NCBI RefSeq assembly: GCF_030272615.1
Contig: NC_081414.1
Coordinates: forward strand, 911,529,009 to 911,593,008
From: Cryptomeria japonica
Lineage: Eukaryota > Streptophyta > Pinopsida > Cupressales > Cupressaceae
Direction: 5' to 3'
DNA length: 64,000 nt
In this document: positions 1-11,309 of the stretch, in pieces
Position numbering within the stretch: position 1 is the stretch's first letter
Layout: every line of letters starts with the position of its first letter
Notes under the pieces: generated by a model
Told to the model about the DNA's origin: nothing
The model's database searches: none
Seen by the model: only the letters and a program-made list of their open reading frames with translations
Made by a program: the position numbers and the translations under genes

Positions 1-635
1 AAGCATATCAGCTATCAACACAGGACGAGGATTAGCTCGAGGAACCCATCAATAGCATGCATCTGAAGAAGTTTTATATCTAAAAAAACAAAAAAATCCA
101 AAACCAGTGAAAAGTAGAAAAATAAAAAACAATAGAAAATAAAAAAATACAAAAACAGCAAAAATAGTGAAAAATAAACAAAAAAATCAAATATGAGAAA
201 AAGTGCAATAAAAACATATGGTGAAAATCTGACAAACACGCGTTATCTATCAACTAGCTCTTCCATCTATTCGTTCATGCATCCTTTCGTTTGCATTCAT
301 TTTTCCATCAACACTGTTCATATCCATAATAAGTCTTTGTACATACGTAGTCATTGCAAGTGATTTCTCACCATGGTTTGGATCATTGGGTATATCATAA
401 TGACTTTGTTTCTAGGCTTGGGGCAAAATCCTGCACCTAGCTGAGGGCAAAAATTTTCATCATTTCGAGCTTAATCAAACAGCTAGAACAACAGTTAGGC
501 AACTCTTGTCAAGCGAAAAACTGAGACACATCCAACGTTGAACACATGATCAAATTGTCAACCATCAAACTATCACATGTCAGTCTAAGCACATCATACA
601 CTTATCAATGGATAATATCTTTTGGATAATGTTTT
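1..635 (+). mobile_element. E0 left fragment: non-coding 3' part of a plus-strand Ty3-type element
   Basis: No convincing coding frame. The stretch holds an A-rich tract (about 70-210), a segment starting GGGGCAAAATCCTGCACC near 420 and otherwise AT-rich DNA. It looks like the non-coding zone between integrase and 3' LTR of Tat-type elements. The right flank of the big E1 insertion (from 50457) continues in similar style into a plus-strand polypurine tract and LTR, so I infer that 1-635 and 50457-52746 were one element. The assignment rests on position and style, not on a domain. Confidence 0.4.
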
Positions 636-1108
636 TGATGCACTGCAAAAAGGATGTTAGGAACACACAAGAAAGACAAACGTTAGTGTTAGTAGTATCA
701 ATCATAAATGAAATACAAAGAAAACTACAATCCTAAGCATACATATCAAGAGAGATATCAAACATATTATGGAAAGCATACAAAAATGGAGAAAAGACAT
801 AAAACACTCTCTAATGTTTGCCAACATGCTCATAGTTGCTTCTCCCTTCTTCCTCTCCTCTCCAAGTTCCACATGAGTGTAGCCCTCGGCTTTTTGCACT
901 GCTATGGAAGTCTTATGGAGATTCAAGATTTATGAAAAATGATTAAAATATGCAAATACAAGCTAAATATCAGAAAGCCTAATTAAGCTATATTGATTTT
1001 AATCAAAATAACAATTAAGATATGATTTTCTCCTAAAATGCTCTCTCAATTTTAGTATAGATTAGATGCATATAAGATTTCTGGATCTAGATATGAAGGA
1101 AATGGGTT

Positions 1109-1118
1109 CTATTTATAG
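1109..1118 (-). promoter_or_regulatory. TATA box of E1 LTR (left copy)
   Basis: Minus-strand CTATAAATAG, conserved in the right LTR at 48661-48670 (TTATAAATAG). Its position within the LTR suits a Pol II promoter. Motif only; no transcript evidence. Confidence 0.5.
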
Positions 1119-1490
1119 GAAAAATAGAGAAATGGATAGCTGAGATTGAGTAATCTCAACAAGGGTCAGGATTGATGGGTTTATGATCCATGTGAGGGCT
1201 TTCAACCCAGTCCCAGGATGACAAATGTCATCATGAGATGGCTTGAGACGAGAGGAAAGATGCATTAAATGCTTGAGATGACATGAAGGTTAGCTTAGGA
1301 GGTAAGGATAGTCTTTAGTTGAATGAATAAAGCTTTTATCCAATGAATAATGTCTTTATCGAATGGACAAACTCTTGTGCAAGAGTTAGTGGGGAAAACC
1401 ATGGTCAAAGCAATAAATGATTGAAGAGACGCATGAGTTAAATGGAGGTTGAGTTAGAGGGAAAGTCTCTAACCATGTAGGTGAGTTGAG

Positions 1491-1580
1491 TTAACCATTA
1501 ATGGTCATGTAAGAACCATTAATGGTCATGTAGGTGAGTTGAGTTAACCATTAATGGTCATGTAAGAACTATTAATGGTT
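1491..1580. repeat. Palindromic ACCATTAATGGT repeat cluster in E1 LTR
   Basis: Four copies of a unit containing the perfect palindrome ACCATTAATGGT (the last is degenerate) joined by TCATGTAAGA-like spacers. The other LTR (about 49043-49102) has three copies, one of them degenerate, so the copy number changed after insertion. Confidence 0.6.
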
Positions 1581-2134
1581 TGGAAGACTTTAGGGGTTAA
1601 CTTGTTGGAGACATAAATCATTAAATGTTTTTCAAAGACTTTGGAGGCTTTGAGAAGTGACTTCAAGTTGCTTAGGGATGTGACAATAATTAGGAGGGTG
1701 ATTAGGCTAATTAGGAATGGATTAGAAGAATCTAGAATGGGTTTAGGATGCAAGTGGGTTTGGTGGGTGAGAGAAAATAAGATTTTAATTAAAATAAAAT
1801 TTATTTGTTTCAACTAAAATTTTGCAACTTGCATTTGTAGGAGAATGCAAGTGGGGGGGAGTTTAGAGATTTAAATAAATATTTATTTATTTATTTAAAT
1901 GAGGAAAGGGGTTAAATTAAACAAATAATGCTTTATTCATTTAATTGATTGTTAAGAGTGTGGTTTAATGAATTAATTTAAATAAATTGAATAACTTATT
2001 TAGTTATTAATAGAATAATATATTGAAGATGAATTAATTAAATATTAATTTAATTAACTGATTATTGATGGCTAATTAATCAAATAAATATTTAAATATT
2101 CTTTTAATTAAGTGTACAAATTTATGTGTCTACA

Positions 2135-2148
2135 TTTGCCCCTCTTTG
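2135..2148 (-). other. Polypurine tract of E1
   Basis: Minus-strand AAAGAGGGGCAAA sits directly against the LTR start TGTAGACAC. The same tract borders the LTRs at 51578 and 53954, so these Ty3 elements share a plus-strand priming site. Confidence 0.8.
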
Positions 2149-3219
2149 AGACGACGTTGTTTATTGCATCGTTTCAAAGAAAGAAAAATAGGTATGAGAA
2201 ATATACCCCATAAATGTTAATTTAGTGGGTGGTATGCCCCTTCGAGAGATGGGTTGAAAAAATTCAAAAAATCGGGCGATCTCTTGAAAAAGAAAAAGAC
2301 ATTGGGGAGAGGTAGAATAGAAGAAATTAGAAAGAATGGTGAAAGAATGGGAGAAAACGGAGTGAAGATGGAGAAATGGCAAGCCAATAAGTAACCTTAG
2401 GTCATGCAAGAGATACAGACAAATGTAGTGTTTTGTGCTTTTGATTGATACTGTACAATTGATCAAAATTGGTTGGACAATCTGATGTAATCGGTTGAAT
2501 TGCCTCGGTTGAGTCAAAGCGTGACAGTTGATGTCAATTGTTTGCTTGGACAAGATAAAGTCTAAGTAAGTGAATCAAAGTAACATGTTGTGACTTAGAA
2601 AATTGATGTAATTGCCTGATGAAGTCAAGATATCTGAAGCAAAATGCTCGTTGAGACTTAGACAATTGATGTAATTGTCTATTTTGATTGTGTTTGATTG
2701 GCTGATCAATTAATAGTGTTTGTGTCATAGGTTGTTTGTGGTGAATCATAGTAGCCCCGTTAAGACTAGGTCATTGATGTAAATCCATGTTGTAGTCTAG
2801 GATTGTCATAATTGATTACCTGTTGAGACCCAGAGAAACTTGATCAAAAAGTATTTTTTGATAGTCTAGATGTGTGTGAATCGATGTACCTGTGTAGACA
2901 GTGTAACTTGCTTTGCTTATAGGATGACTTAGGATGGGAAACACATCCCCTCCTGTTAGAAATGGACAGTGATGAACGTGGTTTGATTGGGTTGATGGGA
3001 CACGATGTAGGGTATGTGATTTATGATGATGACTGAGATGGGGAGGGCGAGGACGGGAATCAGTATTAGATAGAAGGTATGGTGGACCTAGGACTCATTC
3101 ATATGGAAGAAGATCAAAAAAAAAGAGTATCCATTGTCATTACTATGTATGAATGATATGTAGAAATATGGATGTATGGATGGATGGAATGCAACGGAAT
3201 GCAATATATACATATGAGA
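2149..3219 (-). other. E1 3' non-coding region, left of E2
   Basis: No domain-bearing frame; the short minus-strand frames here are low-complexity. It contains a degenerate array around ATTGATGTAATTG with GAGACTTAGA-like spacers (about 2430-2870). Comparable arrays precede the polypurine tracts of E0 and E5. The region resumes at 20304 on the other side of E2. Confidence 0.55.
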
Positions 3220-4249
3220 TTTTGGTCTCAAATTTTGATTACTTTGTTTTCTCTCTAAAATCCTTTGCCTCTGTTCACAAAAGAAGGGAACAACAAGAAT
3301 AGGAAACAAGACAACAATTAACAAGGTCTACAAGGAAACCTCCTACACTTCAAGCTTGACAAATCTTAGGCGGGTATGCCTACTTGTGACTACTTTCTCA
3401 CAATTTAGTAGATGATTTACAAAAAACTAATGCAAATTTCTGCAAACCTTTTCACTTTAGTGCAACCGAACATAAATAAAAGATTTATTTTCATTGTAAA
3501 GGATCACAAAGAATGTCACAAACACTAGCAACTTAAACCAGTGCCTTATCTGGGCCTCAGAGTCATTAAAATCAAGTTAAAATTTGACAATAGAATTCAC
3601 ATACATATCACCACTTTGATCTATTGAATCTATATATGCCTGACATATATAGACTCTCAACCTATGCATAGACCCAGTCATCAAATTCATGTAAATTTAC
3701 TGATTATCAATGAAGATGAATTAAGTATATTTAATTCCCCTCCTTGAGGAAAAGACCTAAAACATTCCCATCATTCGCCTTGCAAATCATTTAACTAAAC
3801 AATCCTTGATCATCTCATCAAAATGATAACCAACACACAAACACAAAGACAACACAGATGTGGGCACAAAAAATATTTTGATTGTATATTACTCTCTCAC
3901 CAAAATTTTACATAGACACAAAATTGACTCAAAATGCTAGAACAAAAGCCTGCATATATTTTGCCAAAGCTTCGATACAAAATTTATGTAATCCTTTTCT
4001 AGGTAGTCCTGGTATCCATTTATAAAAATTGGATGCAACAAGCTTCGGACTTCCCTAGAAGAATATTCTTATCCTAACCACCATTCCCCCCTAAAGTTAC
4101 ATTGATTACAAAAATACAATTAAAGTAGGAGCATAACTAACTTTGGAATGTACTCCTCCACAACTGATTAGTTGTCCAACTGGAAAATGGCCAACTGACT
4201 TCTCAATATTTGTCGATCAGGCACCAAGTGTCTTTAATTCTTCAAAATT

Positions 4250-5577
4250 CTAGTTACCCAAAACATATTTGCTTTCCCATACCTTGAAAATATCACCATC
4301 AAGACAAAAGAAACTAATAATTTTTTGCTTCAGTTTATTCAAACTTTTCCATGTTTCCCTTAACTGTTTAACTTCCTTCTCCAAAAAGCCAAAATGTGAT
4401 TTTATTTTCTCAATTTCTTCAATAGTTTGAATAAATAAATAAGTATCATCTATATTTATAATGTTATTTATTTTCCGAGACAACCTATGACCTAGCTCCC
4501 TAAGCCATACTTCTTTATCTTTCATTTTACTGGCACTTAAAAAACCTCCAGGAAACAATTCAAATTTTTCATTTGTATACTCTTTTTGGTACAAGTTTGC
4601 CCTCCTTTCTATGTCGACTCTTTCCACTGCAAACCTGGACAAACCTTTTACTAATTCATAAGTAGGTTTAATAGTATCATCAGCACCTACTTCTTCTTGG
4701 GATAAAGAATATATGGACTCTAAGTCCACCTCTCTGGCAGTCCACTTATCCAAAATTGGCTCCAAACTAGCTTTTTCTTCTTTCAAAGAATCTAAAAGAG
4801 TCAATATTCTTTTCATGTTTGTATAAATAATTGTTGCTCCAACAGTATCAACAAATTTCAAAATGGTACCCCTGACCTTTTCCTCATATTTGTTTGCAAA
4901 AATTGCTTGAGCCTGCTTCAATTTCTCCATCTCATCTTGAATGTTCTCAGCTGATTGGAAGCTTAAAGTCATGGGGGAAGGAGGGAATTCAACAATAGGA
5001 CTGGAAGGAGGGGGCTTAGCAGGAGAAGAAGAGATCATTAGTTGGGAAGACTCACCCTTTTGATAATGTCCTTCCAATTTACCTTTCAGCTCTGCAATGA
5101 TGTTATCTTTAGAAGCTATCTCAAGCTTTGTTTCATTGTAAGCTTTGAGGACTACCTCTAGTTTTACATGGAGATCAGCTTTCTCTTTTGCTTCCTTTTT
5201 AGCCACTGCCACTCCAAATTTAGCAGACTCTAAGGTCATGCTAGCAGCTTCAATTACCCCTATATCTTTGACTCTTTTTACAATCATGCCCCCTGAGTAG
5301 TCAGATCCTGAGGATTATCCCCTTCTTCTATTCTCTTCTCTTTTAAGTGACCATATTACTAGGGCTACATGGTCATTACTATAAGTTATTCCTCTAAGGG
5401 TTTGGTTTCTTTCCTTACTGCATGAAAAATTATTGCATCGGCTATGTCCCATTCTGGGAGAATTAGCACTCCGGCATTTGCAATCAATTTTATCCCTTCC
5501 TCAGGGGTAATTGCCTCAAACTCTTTTAGCATCTCCCGCTTTATTTCTGCTTCAATAGCAGATGTATCTATAGACAC
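4250..5577 (-). pseudogene. LTR-encoded protein, C-terminal half (coiled coil), broken
   Basis: Two minus-strand pieces. 5577-5386 (63 codons) holds an acidic helical segment ending ETKPLEE. 5287-4250 (345 codons) starts MIVKRVKDIG, is rich in Lys, Glu and Ala, and looks like a long coiled coil interrupted by a Pro/Ser linker (PAKPPPSSPIVEFPPSP). The pieces are in different frames, with stops between them at 5386-5288. They follow 6247-8555 after the LTR-like insert 5569-6246 and probably belonged to one polypeptide. The end reads ESKYVLGN then stop. The other LTR keeps about 95 extra bases that give a longer end after ESKYVL, so this C-terminus was created by deletion. I do not recognise the family. 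Confidence 0.55.
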
Positions 5578-6246
5578 CTAAAATTGTCCTATCTAAATAT
5601 TTTATTTATTTAATTATTTTAGCCTAAGTCTTCTATTAATTGAATAAATCTTTATTTATTTAATTAATTCATTTACCCTCTTCTAGTCTTATTTCTCAAT
5701 TAAATAAATACTTTTATTTATTTAAATTACCCTTTTTCTTAAATTAAATAAATACTTTTATTTATTTAATTGATCCCACTTCCTCTATTAATTAAATAAA
5801 TCTTTATTTATTAAATTAATTCATTAACCTTTTTTATTCGTGACACATGTCATTCATCTCTTAATTATTACACTACCTACCCTCTCATTATTTTCTTATT
5901 TTCTCTACCTACCCTCTAATCTTAGCCGACCATTTCCTACAATGTCTTCTATATAAGAGGATACTCTCTTTCATTATCAACCCTATTCAACTACTAAAAC
6001 TCCCAAGCATTCTAGCATTCGAACATTCATATGTGATCAAGCCTACTTGCAACCACATTTCTGTTCTTTGTTGAGCTCTTGTGCACACATAAAATCTGAG
6101 AGCAAATATATCAAGCAAGATCAATGGAGATAGGAAGAATGGAGATCCAAACCCTATTGGACATGTGATGGTATAATCTTTGTGATTTTATTTGATTTGC
6201 ATTGTCTTAGGTAATCTTCATATGTTATGGTGGATCTTTGTTGTTG
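5569..6246 (+). mobile_element. LTR-like insertion in the LTR-encoded gene
   Basis: AT-rich block that interrupts the reading frame on both sides. Its left edge, TATAGACACCTAAAATTGTCC, resembles the start of E0's LTR (TGTATACACCTAAAAATGG at 51578). A plus-strand TATA box (CTATATAAGAGG, about 5949) lies in its middle. The right edge near GTTGTTAG at 6250 is uncertain, and I could not find a clean target duplication. Probably a decayed solo LTR. Confidence 0.45.
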
Positions 6247-8555
6247 TTAGGCTACGGTTTTGTGGTTGAATTCATTTAGTCTTTCAATATTGTTTTTTCT
6301 ATTTTTACCATAAACAGTATCTTTATTGGATTGTTCAATTTTCCTCTTTTCACATCTTTCCTTAAATTGCCCTATATGCTTCCTCCAAACAAATTGCAAA
6401 AAGGCTCCTGACTTTACAAAATTATCATCAGCCAAAAATTCATCACTAGCCTGTTTAATGACAGGATCCAACTCTCTACCTACAAATCATTCAGTAGTCA
6501 GGTCCATTTTAGCACCTGTTGTCTCTTCTGGCATTCCTTCTTGCAATTCTCCATAAATAAATGAAATTTCCCCCAGGCTTCCTAGTTGCATTAATTGCTC
6601 AGCAACTGCCTGCTCATCACTTATATGTGATGGGGATTGAGAAGGTGAATACAAAGATTTACTTGGTTGGGCCTCTTTTTCCAACCTCTGCCCTTTTGGG
6701 GAGGTTTGTGACTCACGAGAATCCTCCATTGACCTTTTGCCCTTTGATGTGGAAGGTGCATCCCCCTTAGGCATCACTACATTGTATCTTGGTTTTTTGT
6801 ACATTACATACTCTCCAGGGGGAACAATCTTAGCAAACATGGGCTTGGTCAAGATAAGCTTGGCCTTCTCAAGGTTTGCCTTCATTACTGCATCCTTTTT
6901 CTCATTTAAAGTTTGCATGGCATCCTCAAAATAATCGATCAAAAATTTAATATTTTCCTCAAATAGGTGGAACCTCTTTAATGGATCATAAGTTTTATCA
7001 AAATGTTGGACAAAATCAAGATTTTTCTTGAATACTAACCATTTTTCCTTTCTCACCTCTTGCTCTGCCAAATTAAATGCACTCCTTATTAGATCTTCGA
7101 GGAAGTGGAATTGATGCACTTTGGCCCCACGCCTGACTTTCTTCCTAAACATACCATTAAAGAAGTCTTCAGGATCAGCAAACCTGGCCACTGTTGTTGG
7201 CAATCTGTATCGCTGGAGGAACTTCTCAAAATGTAGCCAACCCCCTTTGGTAATAACAAATTGATGTGTCATGGCGACAGTTGGAAATATTGTCCCTCTT
7301 CCTTTATTTGTAAGTTTTGCTTCTTGTAGACCCCCAATCTGCCTTATAATTTTAGCAATACCAATCTTCAAGGGGACCTGATAGGGGAGAAAGTATGGGG
7401 TTCCCCTGAAACCATATACTCTAAAGACAGTAGAAACAGGATATAAAATTATGTCACCCCAATTTTGCACAATCTTAATGTCCTCTGCAAACTCCTTAGG
7501 TCTAATGAATTCAAGGAGAACCTTTGGGATCCTAGGGTTCTCTTGATATAGAAAAATTCTAAGCTTAGATGCAAAACATCTATCAAACTTTAGATAACTA
7601 GCATCTTCTCTGTCCCAAGCAAGATCTGCACTCCACAATTGGACTGGCATGTCTTCACCATCCTTTTCTCTTAACAAGTCCATATCCTTTGCAAAATACT
7701 CTGCACCATTAAACAAAAACATATGCATTAACATGGAATACCAGCCAAAAGGTCTATCTACCTTGGCATTATTGATCCCAATTAAACCCTCATGGATTAC
7801 ATTTGCAAGATAGGGTGCAAAGTCATATGCTACTGTTATGGATGGGTTCAGAATTTGTGCCATCATAAGCATGTAATGAGTGGGCATGGCATTCTCTGTA
7901 TCTTCTCCAAAAAATTGACACAAAGACCAATATATACCCTTAGCCCTTGAGGTGAAGAAATTCATAGGGAAAGGTTTCATTATACTAAGGCCTACCAGTG
8001 TTAGTCCTCCTATCTTTGCAAAAACATCTCTCAATGGCCCACTCCTAAGATGGTCCTTCTGGGCGTCAAAAAATTTTCTCAACATTTCAAAATCAATGGA
8101 TTCTAGATAACTTGAAGCTTCATTTAGCCTGAATACCTTTTAAGTTCATCAGCTATAATTTCAATTAGGGGGGCTCCACTTATATTCCTCACAATCCTGG
8201 TGATGGGATCATAGCTCTTTGCAATCCGAGTCAATAAATCAACATCCATGAAAACCCTAGGGACCAACAATTTCCCAACATCTAGTTCCCATATGTTATT
8301 TGTAGGATTAGGTGCATTCCATTGACCAAACCCTACCCTGAACAGACCTAGACCTACCATGCCTATCTGGGGATCTCTTAGCCAACATCCCTTATCATAT
8401 AAACCATCACCAATCTGCAGGCAGGAAGACTTAGGCACACATTCCTTTATCTTGGCAACACTATTCGTGGATTGAACCAATTGTTCCAGAAAATCATCAC
8501 AAATAGCCCTCTTCTGATAGTCTACCTTTCCCTTAAATTCTCTTTGTGGCGCCAA
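6247..8555 (-). pseudogene. LTR-encoded protein of unknown family, N-terminal two thirds
   Basis: Three colinear minus-strand pieces: 8555-8124, 8085-6487 and 6471-6247, together about 750 codons. A one-base deletion near 8134 separates the first two; the other LTR (18305-19120) reads straight through the same point. An in-frame TGA at 6487-6489 separates the last two. The start codon is lost here: the other copy has ATG where this one has TTG. Visible features are an N-terminal EFKGKVDYQKRAICDDFLEQ segment, a hydrophobic helix-rich middle containing HYMLMMAQILNPS, a region rich in aromatic and basic residues, and a Ser/Pro/Lys tail. There is no retroviral zinc knuckle, protease or polymerase motif. 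It lies wholly inside the LTR, in sense with gag-pol. Function unknown; a captured host gene or a derived plant transposon-associated protein are both possible. Confidence 0.65.
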
Positions 8556-8899
8556 TTTAACAATCTAAGGTTAACCTTACTTCAATTTTGTTATTCAAAC
8601 AACACTTCAGAACTTCTAGCACCAGACAATATCAACACAAGCAGAAATTGCAAACCACAGTCACAAAAAAACTTACTTGTCACCTGAGAATTCACAAAAA
8701 CTGTGCATCTTGTCTCTGCTAATCTTCTTGAATGCCTTTTGCAATCAAAATATCAAAACAAGGTTTTATGAAGGCACCCCGACGGCAAATGAGCATTAAT
8801 TACCATCGATGGAGCTACACGCCCTGCAATTAATCCATTTAAATTTTGAATTTTTTGCTCCAACGGACCAAACAGATGTCTTCAGTATGCTTTTCTTTT

Positions 8900-9420
8900 C
8901 AGTCGTTGATCCGCGAAGAATAAAAATCAAGCAACTTTCCATTGCGGTCGAGCGACAACCATTAGATCACGCAGAATTAGTGCACCTTTTAATCACTTAA
9001 TCCTTTGAAGAGTAGAAACCATTCAGTTACTCACCTGCTCTTTGTCGCTGATCCATGAAGGGTAAAGGACTAGCATCTTCCCCTCACAGTATAGCGACAA
9101 CCGTTGATTTCCCCTGGACTTGTCAACCATTTAAAAACACCTGGGTTGCTCACATTGGCTGGGCCCACCATTCAGTCGCTAGTCCGCGAAGAGTAAAACT
9201 CTTGCAACTCTTCATTGTGGTCTAGCGACAACCGTTAGATCATATCCTTACCGGTCAATCTTTAAGATCCCTTTTCACTTACTCGCCACCGCTGACTATT
9301 AGCACTTAACCGCCACCGCTAACTCTCCGACCGGCCCCGCCACTAGCATCTTGTCATTGAGTTGCGATGAGTATTTAAAATGCGACTTCTTATTGCAGTA
9401 TCACGACAACCGTAGGATCA
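8900..9420. repeat. Degenerate ~70-bp repeats in E2 LTR
   Basis: Four imperfect copies (8900-8970, 9053-9110, 9172-9240, 9351-9420). Each has a CAGTCGCTGATCCGCGAAGA-like start and an AGCGACAACCGTTAGAT-like end. The block is conserved in the other LTR (about 19465-19955). On the minus strand it precedes the LTR-encoded gene, so it could hold control sequence; that is inference. Confidence 0.6.
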
Positions 9421-9768
9421 AACAAGACTTACCTGTCCATTAAGAACCTGATACATACATTAAGAAACATACTTAGGACTTTAGGTAAATATAAAGCGTT
9501 TCAGTTTTAATAAAGCCCGCCTAAGCCTAAAGCTCAAATGGCCCCTTTTAACGATGTGGTGACCCTTCTGGTTAAGTGAAAAAGGTAACGGATAAACAAA
9601 TGAGTCTTTAAGACAATACGACATAAAGGATTTTTTACCAAATGATTTTGAAATTATTAAACCCTAAACCCTTAGAAACCATTTAATTGTAGACAGAGAA
9701 CAATCCAAAAAATTGGAAAATTTAAGGATATCGGGAAAAAAGCAACACCATCCAAAATACTGATAACA

Positions 9769-9787
9769 GCGGCTCTGACTGGGGATG
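9769..9787 (+). other. Primer-site-like sequence beside E2 3' LTR
   Basis: Directly after the LTR end ATAACA the plus strand reads GCGGCTCTGACTGGGGA. This is close to the primer site at the opposite end of the internal region (minus-strand TGGCAACTCTGCTGGGG). A polypurine tract would be expected here for a minus-strand element, and none is visible. Confidence 0.45.
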
Positions 9788-9879
9788 GTTGAATGCAAGA
9801 TCAACGCAAGAACTTAACAAAACTCTGGAACACAAACCAAAACAAAACCCTAATCAAAACAAATCTAATATACACAAAT

Positions 9880-11192
9880 TTACAATGACAATGCAGGGGC
9901 AAAATGAGTCATGAGAAGTAATATTTTCAGGAATTGTCCATGCACTAGGAATTCCCGTAACTCACCGTTCATTTTTTGTAGAAAGTATGAATCTTTTCCA
10001 TTGACATCAAATACAATCAGAGGGCCTATCCATAGTGATTCAAATTTCTTGTGCTTTCCTTTATCATGTTCTCTAGCATTCCACTGAAGAACCATATCAC
10101 CAATCTGGAACTTTCTGGTTGTAGTTCTTTTATCAACAAGATATTTTGATTGCAACTAAATTCTCAGATTCCTTTTATGAGCCATTATTCTCATTTCTTT
10201 CAATTCAACCAATTGGATCATTATATCCTCCATGGGTTCAAACACTTCCAATTCCTTAACTTGCAAGAATTTGTATACAGAGAGGAGATTGTTTATAGTT
10301 ACCCTGGTCTATACTCCATATGCCAGTTCAAACAGAGATGTACCAATGGTATTCTTCACAATAATTCTATTTGCCCATAAAGCTAGCTTGAGCTTTTGAT
10401 CCCAAGATCTCTTATTCTGCTCAATAATCTTCTTAATGATGTCTAGGAGGCTTTTGTTGTTTGATTTTGCCTAGCCATTGCTCTGTGGGTGATATAGTGA
10501 TGAATATGACATGATAATTCCATAGCTTGCACAAAATTCTATGAATTCCTCTAACCTGAAGCACATAGCATTATCCATAATTAACTTCACAGGCACACCA
10601 ACCTTGTTAATACATTATCCATTAAAAATTCAATAACAACTTTACTAGTTGCTCGTTTGGTAGGTATGGCCTCAATCCATTTTGTAAAATAGTCAGTGGC
10701 CACCAAGATCCACCTGTGACCTTGGCTTGATTTTTCTATTATCTCTCCAATGAAGTCCATGCCCCATTAAACAAAAGGGGCCTCAACTGTAATAGGGTTA
10801 AGTGGCAAGGCACTGACATACTTCAATTTGGAAGCAAATTTCTGACAAGGGTCACATTTCTGGACATACTTGTGGGTATGTTTAAACAAGGTAGGCTAGT
10901 AGTATCCTGCCCTGATTATTTTGCCAACAATTATCTTTACTGAATAGTGACCTCCACATACTCCATTATGCATCTTTGTCAGCACCTTTTGAGCTTGGGA
11001 ATCATCTAGATACATCATTAATGCCCCATCTTTGTTTCTCCAATATAGGTCTCCCTGAACGAGAACATATTTTTGTGACTTCAGCTTTAGTGTTCTCTTT
11101 TGATTGTGGGTCATTCCTTCTAGACATGCTGCATTTTTTAAGACATGCATAATCTCTGAATACCATGGCTGCATTTCAATACTAGTGACCAT
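9880..11192 (-). pseudogene. E2 integrase, broken
   Basis: 11192-10896 encodes the N-terminal region, with the GHYSVKIIVGKIIRAGYYW stretch that precedes the HHCC zinc finger and a following CDPCQKF. The core continues in other frames. WGMDFIGEI carries the first catalytic Asp near 10770 and IMDNAMCF the second near 10570. Then YHPQSNG is followed by TAG and AKSNN, where the family normally has QAESSNK, so the catalytic Glu is lost. 10155-9880 is the C-terminal region with IGDMVLQW and SLWIGPLIVF. Several stops and shifts make it inactive. It lies between RNase H and the 3' LTR, the usual place. Confidence 0.8.
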
Positions 11193-11309
11193 AACCTCTT
11201 TAGTTTCAATGTTGTTGATGTCAATGTTATCAAGATTTTATTTAGCCATTAGTTTGGCAAGGCCCAATCCTGTTACCAATTTGGTGATCTTGATCTCAAG
11301 ATCAAACTC

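Larger units (their letters stand above)
636..2134 (-). repeat. E1 3' LTR (left copy)
   Basis: 1,499-bp copy running from TGATGCACTGC to TTTATGTGTCTACA. It aligns along its length with 48188-50456 once the solo LTR is removed from that copy. It is AT-rich, with a run of TTTAAATAAATA-like sequence at 1860-2115. On the minus strand it starts TGTAGACACATAAATTTG, directly after a polypurine tract, which identifies it as the 3' LTR. Confidence 0.9.
3220..9768 (-). repeat. E2 3' LTR, 6.5-kb gene-bearing copy
   Basis: Homologous to 17112-20303 at both ends. 3220-4289 matches 17112-18288, and 7724-9768 matches 18289-20303. Bases 4290-7723 have no counterpart in the other copy. The copy lacks about 95 bp that the other copy keeps at 18159-18253, lost between two CAAAA repeats. 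The 5' terminal TG has decayed to TT; the right end ATAACA is intact. It carries the pseudogenes at 4250-5577 and 6247-8555 in sense, a U3-side repeat block (8900-9420), and about 1 kb without coding potential (3220-4249). Confidence 0.85.

Noticed and set aside
631-635. Target duplication for E1
   Set aside because: GTTTT on the left and ACTTT on the right share only three of five bases; not claimed as a duplication.
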